Part shown: one piece after another, positions 21,235-30,800 of the stretch
Numbering within the stretch: the first letter of the stretch is position 1
Layout of the letters: every line of letters begins with the position of its first letter
Source: Rhynchopus euleeides
Lineage: Eukaryota > Euglenozoa > Diplonemea > Diplonemida > Diplonemidae
Assembly (NCBI GenBank): GCA_963210315.1
Contig: OY723256.1
Span: 2,232,001-2,296,000, forward strand
Length of the DNA stretch: 64,000 nucleotides
Direction of reading: 5' to 3'
The notes under the pieces: model-generated
The model's input: the letters and a program-made list of their open reading frames with translations, nothing else
Told to the model about the DNA's origin: nothing
Database searches by the model: none
Position numbers and translations under genes: made by a program

Positions 21235-22878
21235 ATGATGCAACAGGTCATTCAGGTGCCGGACTTTCAGGTCGGGGCCGCGAAGTTTGACTGCGGGCTC
21301 CCCAGGGTAGAGCCCGAGGCTCACCCACCTGGCGCTTATGACTGGCTGATCGAGAAGTTGGATCGGAGGTCATCGGGGAAACTCACGAAGGCTGGGGATA
21401 TGAAGACGGCAACGCAGTACCTCCGAGCGCACGACATCGGGGGGGTCTTGGTTAACGCAGTCGATGCGTTGGGGGAGGCCAGGCCAGAAGACCCGCGCGC
21501 ATTCCTGAGCTCATTCATCAGCACCGTTCCGAGCGATGCGTCAACCAACAGCATGAACAGCAGCCATAACAGCTGCCTGGTGGAGACTCCGGTGAAGGCC
21601 TACAACGGGCATGACAACGCATCGTCCTTCGATTCGAAGTGCAGCGCCTGCAACAATAAGGCCGTGCCTGCTCAGGCAGGGCCCCCTAAACATGCTGACC
21701 CCACCGCGGCTGTGGCGCAGAAGACCCTGGAGTCTGTGCAGGCATTCCTGAAGGAGCTGGAGGAGCACCTCGTCGCAACCATCAACGAGTGGAGTGCGCC
21801 TGACGAGGCTGCGTTTGAATACCTGCGGATGCAGCGTGAGGCGCGTGCGATGGGGATGGAGGGGGGTGCCGTGGTGATGGAGATCCCCTCGGTGCTGGTG
21901 CAGGAGCCGCAGGAGGACGACCTGACCAGCGAGGAATCCTGCGACGGGCAGTCGGACGACAGGCACGGCGAGGGGGAGAGCGAGAGCGGCAGCGAGTGCG
22001 ACGACGACTGCGAGGAGAACCAGGCCTTCCGCAACCACATCGCCGTGGGGGTGTGCGAGACGCTGTTTATCCTGAAGGAGAGCCTCCTGGGGTGCAACCG
22101 CGGCGAGGTGGATGTGCAGCTCCACGTCTCCGACAACTGCCCCAAGGCGGTGTTCCAGCGTGTCATCGAGCAGTTCCGTGAGGTTGACCCTGAGCTGCAG
22201 CGCGACACCGGTCTGGAGATGATGCACTTCCCTGTTCGCACCCGCCGTGACGAGTATCGTCAGATGCGCTGCGAAACCCACATGCTGATGTGGGCGCAGA
22301 TCTGCGTCTATAAGGAGAAGACGGCTACATCCGAGGCGAAGCGTTTTGAGATCTTCGTCAACGTGCTGGGCTACGTCAGCAAGATTGTCACGGATGACGA
22401 CGTCGATGCCCTTCCCGAGAAGCCGATGTTCGACTATTACGAGGTGATCCCTTCCTTCGGGCAGCTCATCAACGTGCAGCGCCCGCAGGAGCACCGGAAG
22501 CTGTGCAACCCCGACACGGTGGACAGGGCGCGGAGCCTGTGTGAGGCGATGCACCGCTTCAAGCTGGCGCTGGTGCGTGTTGCGGAGCACATCATCCGAA
22601 CCGTGATCCAGGGGGAGTTCCTTGATGACGTGTCGAATCGGATGTCGCGCCTGCCGTCGCATATCTTCACCCCGCCGACGGGGAGGTCGCGAAGCCGCAG
22701 CAATGTCAGCAACAAGAGTGGGTTTGGCCCTCGCCGCAAGAGCGTCTCGGATGTTGTCGAGGAGATGAAGATGAACAAGCCTGCCGTCACAACGGAGTCC
22801 AAGCCAAGGAGGCAGTCCGCACCGGCGCACATCAGGTCGAGCAGCAGCCAGCACCTTTCGGTTGAGTTCCCCACCTGA
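21235..22878 (+). CDS. RIIa/Dpy-30-like docking-motif protein, otherwise unknown
   Basis: 547 residues from the first of two consecutive ATGs (the second is at 21238). Residues about 59-96 (YLRAHDIGGVL...RPEDPRAFLSSFI) fit the helix-turn-helix docking fold shared by the PKA regulatory subunit RIIa domain, Dpy-30 and adenylate-kinase-7-type proteins; the RPEDP-x3-FL ending is characteristic. A Ser/Asn-rich linker, an acidic stretch (about 245-262, rich in E, D, S, G) and a helical region follow. The C-terminus (about 470-547) is basic and Ser/Arg-rich, suggesting phosphorylation or nucleic-acid contact. There is no signal peptide or membrane segment, so it is probably cytosolic, axonemal or nuclear. 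Docking to an AKAP-like helix is inferred from the motif only. I do not recognise the rest. Codon use matches the astacin genes. Confidence 0.8.
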   Translation: MMQQVIQVPDFQVGAAKFDCGLPRVEPEAHPPGAYDWLIEKLDRRSSGKLTKAGDMKTATQYLRAHDIGGVLVNAVDALGEARPEDPRAFLSSFISTVPSDASTNSMNSSHNSCLVETPVKAYNGHDNASSFDSKCSACNNKAVPAQAGPPKHADPTAAVAQKTLESVQAFLKELEEHLVATINEWSAPDEAAFEYLRMQREARAMGMEGGAVVMEIPSVLVQEPQEDDLTSEESCDGQSDDRHGEGESESGSECDDDCEENQAFRNHIAVGVCETLFILKESLLGCNRGEVDVQLHVSDNCPKAVFQRVIEQFREVDPELQRDTGLEMMHFPVRTRRDEYRQMRCETHMLMWAQICVYKEKTATSEAKRFEIFVNVLGYVSKIVTDDDVDALPEKPMFDYYEVIPSFGQLINVQRPQEHRKLCNPDTVDRARSLCEAMHRFKLALVRVAEHIIRTVIQGEFLDDVSNRMSRLPSHIFTPPTGRSRSRSNVSNKSGFGPRRKSVSDVVEEMKMNKPAVTTESKPRRQSAPAHIRSSSSQHLSVEFPT

Positions 22879-24036
22879 GCTTAGTGTCGCCGTGGTGGCT
22901 TGTCGGATGTTTGGTTTCCAGAATGCCGTCGAGGTTTTCCAATTGGGGAGAGGGGGAGAGAGTGTGTGTCTCCAGGGGTGTCATGCCTGTGCTGGGAAGG
23001 TGTCGGGGGGGGGGGGTTGGCGTGCCGTTTGTGGCGTTCCGTCCACAAATCAGAGTGGGAGGGGGGGAGAGAGAGAGAGAGATCGAAGCCAGTCTCGCCC
23101 TGTTGTGGGTGGCGGATTTTTCCAACAATCTTCACGTGTGTGCGAGCCGTTTCCGGACAGCAGTTCTTTCACACCCCCTCACGCAGAGAAGTGCGGTTTT
23201 TTTCTGTTGTCGCCGCCTTGTTGCCCCTCTGCTTGGGCCCCCTCTCTCTGTGTGGATTCGTCCCCCTATTTTTCGCAAGCCTCGGTTTTCTAATTTAGGT
23301 TGGCGAACTTGGCATACGTCCCGCTGTGCCCGCCCTCCCTCCCCTCCCCCCTCCGGGTCGACACCACGAGAAAGCCGGTCGACGGAGCCCACCATCTCAC
23401 GCACACATTTCGTCACACTGCACGGTTCGGTCGCAAGCCTCTGCCCCCCCCACACACACTGATCTGAAGAAAACTGAATCGAACGAAAAAATCTAGGCGA
23501 CGAGGTGTTTCTTGGTGGCCGGTGCCCCATCTCACCTCGGAAGCAGATCAGGTGAAAGTGTTGGGGACATTTGGCTCTGTGTGTCGAATCTGCGCCCCAG
23601 GGTGTGACCCCAATGTTTATTTTTTGTTTTCAGAGTTATGTGTGACTCACCAAATCGCAGGAAAACTGTGGCCGCGGTGCAAAAAAAGCCCTTTGCAGAA
23701 ATACCGCCGCTCGGGGAGTGTGTGGGTGCAGCTCACCGTGTTGGTGCTGCCCCCAGCCGACCAGAGCAACCCCCATTTATCTCTCCCTTCTGGAACAAAT
23801 ATCAAACGGTTCAAAATGGTTTGCCCTACCAGCAGGCAAACGCACAGTTGGACTATTTGTGTGCGGCCCATCGCAACGCCGTCGTGATGTCACCGCAAAA
23901 AAATAACTAAATAACAAGGCCAAAACCGGAAACGAGGGATTGCCAGCACGCTACCCCAAATTGCAATACGATTGCGAGAGGAAAATGGTGTGACCAGACT
24001 GTCAGCTCCTTCTCTCTCAATCAGCCACTGGATATC
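22879..24036. other. Gene-free spacer
   Basis: G-run at about 23007-23016, GA microsatellite near 23068-23083 and C-rich stretches; nothing gene-like. Confidence 0.5.
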
Positions 24037-24539
24037 ATACATCCCGTACGGCCTGAGTCAGGCAAGATTTTGGGGCCCCGCTGGCCGCCTGAGTTTCCCC
24101 TGAGTTTCCCCTGACTTTTGACCTAGTCAGGCGAAGTCAGGGGAAACTCAGGCTGAGTCAAGCAAACGCAAAAGTCAGGGGAAACTCAGGCGAAAAAAAA
24201 TGTAGTCAGGGGAAACTCAGGGGAAACTCAGGCCAGTCAGGCAAAATTTTTGGCCTGACTCTTCCTTGACTTTCCCCTGATATTCCTTGGAGTGTTCCCA
24301 ACCCTGTGATGTGAGAACCTGACGGGGTGGTGGCATGGTGAGTGCTGTGTGGTGTGAGTTGCGGCTGGCGAAGCAAGTACTTACAGAAATGAGGTGCTTG
24401 GGGTTCAGGGGGTGAGGCAGCAGCAGGTCTCTCGACATCTCTCATCGAATGCATCACAGTACGGGAGCCAATCCTCAACTCGGTCTGCAGGAGTGTCTTT
24501 CCCACGAATATTCTTCAGAATAGCAAACAATAATACAGC

Positions 24540-24601
24540 GGGGGTATCTTCGCACAGCGGTAAGCTTGTGAACCAAACCGACGAGACGAGCGAAGACCCC
24601 C
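24540..24601. mobile_element. Small GGGGGTCTTCGC-type MITE, degenerate
   Basis: GGGGGTATCTTCGC at the left and GCGAAGACCCCC at the right form an imperfect inverted repeat around ~35 bases. It is related to the elements at 48053-48160 and 34363-34682 and lies inside the hAT element, 3' of its transposase. Confidence 0.5.
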
Positions 24602-24744
24602 TCGGATAACAGAAAAGGCAAACACAGTGGTCACAGACGACCGAAAAGCAAAAGCAGAGCTGTAAAAAAAAGGATGGAACTAAGTCCTACAAATGAAAAA
24701 GGAAGAAGAAAAAAAGAAGGAAAAAAAAAAGGAAAACACAGTGG

Positions 24745-27375
24745 TCAAAGGACATTCTCATTGTCGAAGTCCTTGAACCGGCCGCACATGTCGCCATTGA
24801 CCATGGCGAGAGCACGGGCGAGGTACAGGTCCTCGCTCTGCCGCCCCTTCCGCTTGCTGCTCCGCGAGTCGAGCTGGGAGAAGACCCCGTCCACTTTAGT
24901 CACAGTGACGGGGAGGCTGCGGAGGATAGCGACGGACTGGGCGAGGTGCTTGTGGGGTGATTTTCCCCAGAACTCCACCGGTGACCACTTGTTAAGATCA
25001 TCCGGTGAGGTGTTCAGGTACTCCTCCAGCTCCTTCGCCACAGTCGCGTTGCAGAGCCCCTTCTTCCACAGCTCACTCAACGAGGCAACACTGGGGATGG
25101 GGAGCTTGGCCGATTTCCTGGCCGCCAGGACATTCGGGGACGTCACCCACACGGACTCGAACACCTGGCGGCAGGCGTACGTCTCCCACGCCTCCCGAAG
25201 AACCGCAGCTGGCACCGCCGTGCTGGCCTTCGTGCACTCCCGGACCATCTTGGCGAGTTGGCAGGAGAGGTTGCGGGTGTGGTCTGAACAAGCATGGTGC
25301 AAGTCAAACGCAGCCTTCCAGGTTGTCAACGCCGTGTCCAGGGCAGTGCGCAGCTGCTCCGGGTCCTTCCGCAGCAGACCGTCCAGCTCCATCACCGAGG
25401 CACAGGTGTGGGTCCGCTGCATCTCGGACTCCACGAAGGTAGCGAGCTGAGGGAGGCGGTCGGCGATGTGCTGCAGGCACAGGAAGGCATGGACCCAACG
25501 CGTGTCGTTGATGAGGGGGGGGGCAGCGACGGAGAAGTGCGGCGTCTCTTGGTTCAGGGGGACCTCTGCGTCCTTGGAAGCGACCAGTGCCCGGGCCCTC
25601 TCGAGCACGCTCCCGGTGGTGACATCCTCGTGTGGGAGCGCTGCCTCAAGGAGAGACTCTTCCTCCTCGCCGATCTCCACCAGCAGGAGGAGGCCACGCA
25701 CCTTCTCCACCTCAGCGTCCTTCACCGCCACCTTCCCCTTCTTGGCCAGCTCGAGCTCCGCCTCCTGGTGGCTGCTCCACCGTGCCATGCGGCAAGCCGC
25801 CTTGTAGAACATGTTGCTAAATGCAGACATAACGTTCCAACAAGTCAACTCCGTCGTCGAGAACGCCTTACGGAGGCACGTGGCGAGGTGGTGGGCAAAG
25901 CAGAAGACGGTGAGGGACCAGTCCCCTGCGAAGGTGACCTGGTTGGTGGTGGCGCGGTCCCCGACGAAGAAAGCGATGTCGTCCTGCTGGACGTCGTACG
26001 CACGCAGGGTCTCGGCGAGTGCTTCGGACTGGTCCTCCGCAGATGCACTCTCAAGCACCTTCGCGTCAAGCAGCACCTCGGATGTCGGCAGAAAGGCAAC
26101 GACTGCCATCACGGAACCATGCATCTCAGGAACCACGGTGCAGTCGATGCCCACTCCGATCTTTCCGCCAGCCACTGCAGCACGCACTGCGGTCTTCAGC
26201 TCCGTCAGCACCGGTCCCCTGACATCATCCATCACTGTGCGAGTAGACACAAATGCGGGACTGATGTACTTCCGGAGGAACGGGCGGAGCTTCGCAACCA
26301 TGCCTGTTGTCAAACCGGCCATGGAAGCGGCCCAGGCGAAGTCGAGGCGTGCAGTGGCGAGGTTGGCGTGCTGCTTGACACCGACCCCGGAGGTCGTGAT
26401 CACCTCCCCGGAGTCGGCGTCGATCGTCAGCTTCGCCTGCTCCTTCTTCGTCTTCGCGCACTTCATATGCCGCCCTGTCGTCGCGTGACCCTTAGTTGTC
26501 GTTGAGTCCCAATACGACACGAACACGTCACAGGTGCGACAGTACAGCACCTCGTCAGACAAGCTGCCGTCAGTGACGTTTGCCAGGTAGGTCTTCTGGG
26601 TCGAAGCGGAGAGGGAGCGCACCGAGGTTGCAATCAGCCCGTCCTTCTCAGCATCAGTCAGCTTGCTGAGTCGGAGGGCCGGGCTCACTAAGCGGCACCT
26701 CGCCTTCAGCCCGCGGGCCACAGGGGCAGGCGCTGCAGTCGCAGTCGTTGTAGAGGTCGCAGTCGCAGTCGTTGTAGATGCAGTGTCAGCCGGTGGTGTG
26801 TCGCTGGAGGGGGTGACTCGAGAGAGCTTCGCACCGAGAGACCGACTGTCCGGCTTGGCCTCAGGGTCTGCGATGTTGGGGTTCGCCTGCAGCCGGTCCA
26901 TGATCGCCGTGCGAATCTTGTCGACACGCCATCCACTTTCAGACCGTTTAATGGCCTGGATCTGGAGCCCGTAGCTGACAAGCTCCTTCTTCCTGAAGGA
27001 TTTCAGGGTCTCAGCAGCTGCGGACCGGTTCGCAGAGGGGGCTGGAGGCGAAGGGGCTGGGGCGGCAGCAGGGGCCCCCGATGGCGGTTGAGTCGAATCC
27101 TCGGTCGGGACGGCGTCGCTGGCGGGGGGCATCGTCGGTGCGTTAGCAGGGTCCCTTCGGTACTGTCCGTCCGAATCCTCGTCCTCGTCGTCGTCATCCA
27201 TATTTTGGCCCCCCTGGCCCTCCGTGACTGGGAGTGGGGAGGGGATACCGAGGCGTGCCCGCTTCCTCTGCTGGCCCTCCTCACCCCCACTACCCTCCCC
27301 ATCCCGTTTGCCCGCCGCAAGAGCCACGCTCGCAAGAAGGAGCAGGAGCAGCAAGCGGAGGGTGACCGAACGCAT
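24745..27375 (-). CDS. hAT-family transposase
   Basis: 876 residues from the ATG at 27373-27375; the frame opens ten codons earlier but only with a TTG. A BED-like zinc finger is suggested by C-R-T-C...H-x5-H (about residues 280-306). The catalytic region shows G-I-D-C-T, then F-V-G-D-R-A-T-T-N (second Asp), C-F-A-H-H-L (the CxxH signature) and N-D-T-R-W. The C-terminal dimerisation region has W-S-P-V-E-F-W...L-P-V-T...V-F-S-Q-L. The length is normal for the family and no frameshift or stop was seen, so it may be active. The N-terminus M-R-S-V-T-L-R followed by seven leucines and A-S-V-A-L-A-A looks like a secretory signal peptide, odd for a nuclear enzyme. An acidic, Pro/Ala-rich low-complexity region separates it from the zinc finger. 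Confidence 0.85.
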   Translation of the reverse strand: MRSVTLRLLLLLLLASVALAAGKRDGEGSGGEEGQQRKRARLGIPSPLPVTEGQGGQNMDDDDEDEDSDGQYRRDPANAPTMPPASDAVPTEDSTQPPSGAPAAAPAPSPPAPSANRSAAAETLKSFRKKELVSYGLQIQAIKRSESGWRVDKIRTAIMDRLQANPNIADPEAKPDSRSLGAKLSRVTPSSDTPPADTASTTTATATSTTTATAAPAPVARGLKARCRLVSPALRLSKLTDAEKDGLIATSVRSLSASTQKTYLANVTDGSLSDEVLYCRTCDVFVSYWDSTTTKGHATTGRHMKCAKTKKEQAKLTIDADSGEVITTSGVGVKQHANLATARLDFAWAASMAGLTTGMVAKLRPFLRKYISPAFVSTRTVMDDVRGPVLTELKTAVRAAVAGGKIGVGIDCTVVPEMHGSVMAVVAFLPTSEVLLDAKVLESASAEDQSEALAETLRAYDVQQDDIAFFVGDRATTNQVTFAGDWSLTVFCFAHHLATCLRKAFSTTELTCWNVMSAFSNMFYKAACRMARWSSHQEAELELAKKGKVAVKDAEVEKVRGLLLLVEIGEEEESLLEAALPHEDVTTGSVLERARALVASKDAEVPLNQETPHFSVAAPPLINDTRWVHAFLCLQHIADRLPQLATFVESEMQRTHTCASVMELDGLLRKDPEQLRTALDTALTTWKAAFDLHHACSDHTRNLSCQLAKMVRECTKASTAVPAAVLREAWETYACRQVFESVWVTSPNVLAARKSAKLPIPSVASLSELWKKGLCNATVAKELEEYLNTSPDDLNKWSPVEFWGKSPHKHLAQSVAILRSLPVTVTKVDGVFSQLDSRSSKRKGRQSEDLYLARALAMVNGDMCGRFKDFDNENVL

Positions 27376-27878
27376 TGCTTTTTTTGTTGCAAATGTGAGG
27401 GTCAATTAGTGGAAACTGCAGTGGATGGATGGCGTGATGTGGTAATGTGTGAAAACCTGCAAAGTGGAACCCATGGACAGGTTGATGTGTGCAACACAAG
27501 TAAATGTATGTGAGCGCAGGTAACGGGAAGGATCAATTCCGCACGCCACAGCCCATCTGGGGACCACCAGGAGGGGAGGGACCCGGTATGAGGCATTTGG
27601 GTTGCAGGGATACATGGGTCGGGGCAAGACACTCCTCATAGGTTCTTTTTCTCTCGATGCATCAGCACTTGCCTTCGTGTGGGGGTGAATCCATGAAGAA
27701 TTTCCGTCAGTGAGTCGTGAATCCGCACGCAAAAAATCCCTGGATTTTCCCCTGAGTTTCCCCTGACTTTCCCCTGACTCAGGCGAAATTTCTGAAAATT
27801 GGCCTGACTTTTAAAGTCAGGGGAAACTCAAGGGGAAGTCAGGCCCTCCACGCCTGAGTCAGGCCGTACTCCATGTAT

Positions 27879-30800
27879 GGGATATAGAGTGCAACCACGT
27901 CTAGTCGGGGAGGGGAGGGGAGGGGGGAGGGCCTGCTGGAAAGCACGCCAGTCGAACCCAGTAATTGCCTCCGGGCCAATGAAGATGTCGAACACCTTCC
28001 CTCTGCTCCATTGTGTTGGGGAAGGGGTGCGAAAAATGGGACAGGCGCCGAACTCACAGTGCCCAGCACTGCTGCTGCCCCCAACCACTATTCTGTCCCT
28101 GGCTTGGCTTGGGCCTCACAAGGGAGCGTGCGTCTCTGGTGCTGTGCTGTTGCAGAGAATGTGGCACTTCCCCTCTGGTGTCTAGCCCATCGTGGCAGAG
28201 AGGGAAGGGGGTGCGGTGATCGCTAAGGGAGAATGGGGGCCATCTGCAGCCATTCCTACTATGCAGCGTGGGGGGGAGGGGTCCCAACGCCTCTCCACCC
28301 TCCCCTCCCCCGAAGGAGGCCAAACCCCCCCCCCCCCCCCCCCCCCCGGCAAACATGCCAGCCCGGCAGCTGTTTGTCAAAGAACATCACTGATTATTTT
28401 TTGAGAACGACAAAAGCCGCCCCCCCCCCCCGGAAAAATAAAACCGTGAAGGGAAAAACAACAAAACATAAAGTGAACAGGGTGCTGACGGCGCTGCTTT
28501 TTGGCCTGATCATATTACATCAGGCTGGAATGCCATCGATGCCCAAAATATGTACGCCTCAGAGCACCGAGCGGAAGGGCGAGATCGGAGGGGAAAAAGT
28601 GGGCGGGACCCCGCCCCGTAGGGGGGCGTTTTTATGTGTTGTGCTGTGCTGTGCAGGCGGTTTGCCTTTTCTTTCTTCACATGCGATGAACGAAAATAGG
28701 ACAGTTCCCCCCCCCCCTCTCCCCCCTCCCCCCTCTCCCTTTCTTCCTCTCCCTCTTCGTCCTTTCCTTTTTTTCTTCCCCCTCTTTTCTTCTCTCTCCT
28801 CTCTTCTCCACTGCTGTTCCTCAAGTGCGTGATGGCCCCCGCACACCACCCACCCCCGCACGCGGGTTTTGGCACGATTGACGTGACCCAGAGACCACAG
28901 CCAGGGGGTGGGAGAGTGGGGGGGGGGGGGGTGAGTTACTGTTCCTCCAACGGCGAGGCGAGCAAATGGAGGCTATTCCAGTCACAATTTTGACAGGGGG
29001 AGGGGAGGGGAAAGGGGGGAAGGGTATCGGACTCCGCACGTTTTGGGGTGGAGGGCGGCAAACCATGCACCCCGCTCCCCCCCTCCCACTGCCCCTGCCT
29101 CACCCTCACCCCAGGGGGTGGACGGCGGCACAGCACACTGCAGGCGAGGGGAGCCTCCTTTCCATTCAAAAAAAACATCGGGCGAAAATGATTCGTTTGA
29201 AACCCACACACTGCATGTGCTGTGCTGTCAATTTGTTATTTTCTCTCTTCAGACAACGCTTTCTCCTTCTCCCCCGCCCTCTCCTCTTTTTTCCATCTTC
29301 ATCTCTCTCGTTTCGATTCCAGGGCTCTCCAGAGTCCATGATTGTTCGCCGCACGCCCCCCCTCCCCCCCCCCCCCCCCCCCGTGAAAGGAGATTGCCGG
29401 GAACTAAATCGGGGAGCGGAGGCTCCCCCACAGTGCCAAGTCATATCACCCCCGCCTCTCGCCCATCTTCCTATTCTCTTCTTTTTTTACCTAACGCCCC
29501 GACCCCCCCCCCCCCATACGCTTCAGGCTGGACGGTGTCGGTACCAACAACACCACAAAGTACTACGTCTGCTCCCAGAACCCTCTCCTCTCCTGGAAAA
29601 GACAGGCTTCGCGCCGATTCTTTTGACCTATTTTTTTTTGCATCACATCGATCAAATTTCATCCACCAACCCCTCACCCCTCACCCCCCGTTTCTTTCAG
29701 GGGATGGAATGTTCAAAGGATTTGCGTAAAGTAAGGCATCAAAAACCCGAGCCTGCCGTGTGGGTAAATGAGCGTCAATGGGACAGAATCGGCCTATGCA
29801 GCAGCCTAGCTGTGATTGTCGACGCTAATAGAAACACCCATGCTGCCCCCCCTCCTGCTTTTTATCACCCATTTTTTTCTTTGCGGCACCAGACCCGTGC
29901 CCAGGTGACGGCAGCTTACAGCGGAGGAGGGGATGGTGGGGGGGGAGGGAGAGGGGGGGGGGGGGTTTTCCTCTTTCACACTCCTGACGACACCCCACCC
30001 ATCCTTCCCCCCCTCCCACAGGCAGAAATGCCTGTCATGAGGGGCTGGGTGGGTTCTGTTGTTCCCCCTCGCACCCCCCCCCCCCCACACCCCCACACAC
30101 CCACTACAAAGCAACCGGGGTTTGCTTCAAGAACCGGGGTGTCGGCGGGGAGGTGGGGCCCCTTCCTTTTGACTCTCCCACTCTCGGGAATCGCACCCCC
30201 ACGCTCCACAGAGGCTTCGTGGCCCATTCCCATCGTCCCATTCGGGGAGTTCGTTTCGCGGCGTGGGGGGGCATCGCGCACTCCTTTCGCATTCCACGGC
30301 CATTCAATACCGGGGCACATCAGGGGGAGGGGGGGGTCAGCGTGGGGGCAGACACGTGAGGGAAGGGTCCCCATCCTCACCTCAGGGAGGGCCCGATTCT
30401 GCGGGCATGAGATGGGACAGGGTGGGGCTATAGAGGAGAGAGGCACGGGGCGAGCTCGGTGGAGGCGGTCGCTGCTTCCGCTGTGCGGGCCTGGGTTCTC
30501 TCGGCTGAGGCTGGGCCTGAAGAAGAATATGTCTTCTGTTCCCCCCCCCCCCCCCGTCCCTGCATTGGCGTCGCACACAGCTTGCTTCTGTTCTGAGTGT
30601 ATGGGCAGGGGCGTGTGTGGCTTCCGCAGCGTTGCGTTGTTTGCCTCAGCCCCGCCGAGGCGCTTGTCTTTTTTTTTTGGTTCAGATATCCTTCAAAAAA
30701 AACAGAACAGTTTTCAACGATGTGGTTTGAGGCACCACCCCCTAGCACCATCCCCGGGCACGCCTCCCACCCAAAAGGTGATCGGTGACAACCCTTTCGT

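Larger units (their letters stand above)
24037..27878 (-). mobile_element. hAT-superfamily DNA transposon, ~3.8 kb
   Basis: The imperfect inverted ends are ATACATCCCGTACGGCCTGA at left and, as reverse complement, GTACGGCCTGACTCAGGC with a matching ATACAT beyond it at right. Both subterminal regions (24050-24290 and 27745-27865) are packed with short repeats built on GTCAGGGGAAACTCAGG and its complement, a usual arrangement for hAT transposase binding sites. The single long gene inside is a hAT transposase. An 8 bp target duplication was not resolved; a short CCGTAC repeat is present at both ends but may be part of the termini. Confidence 0.75.
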
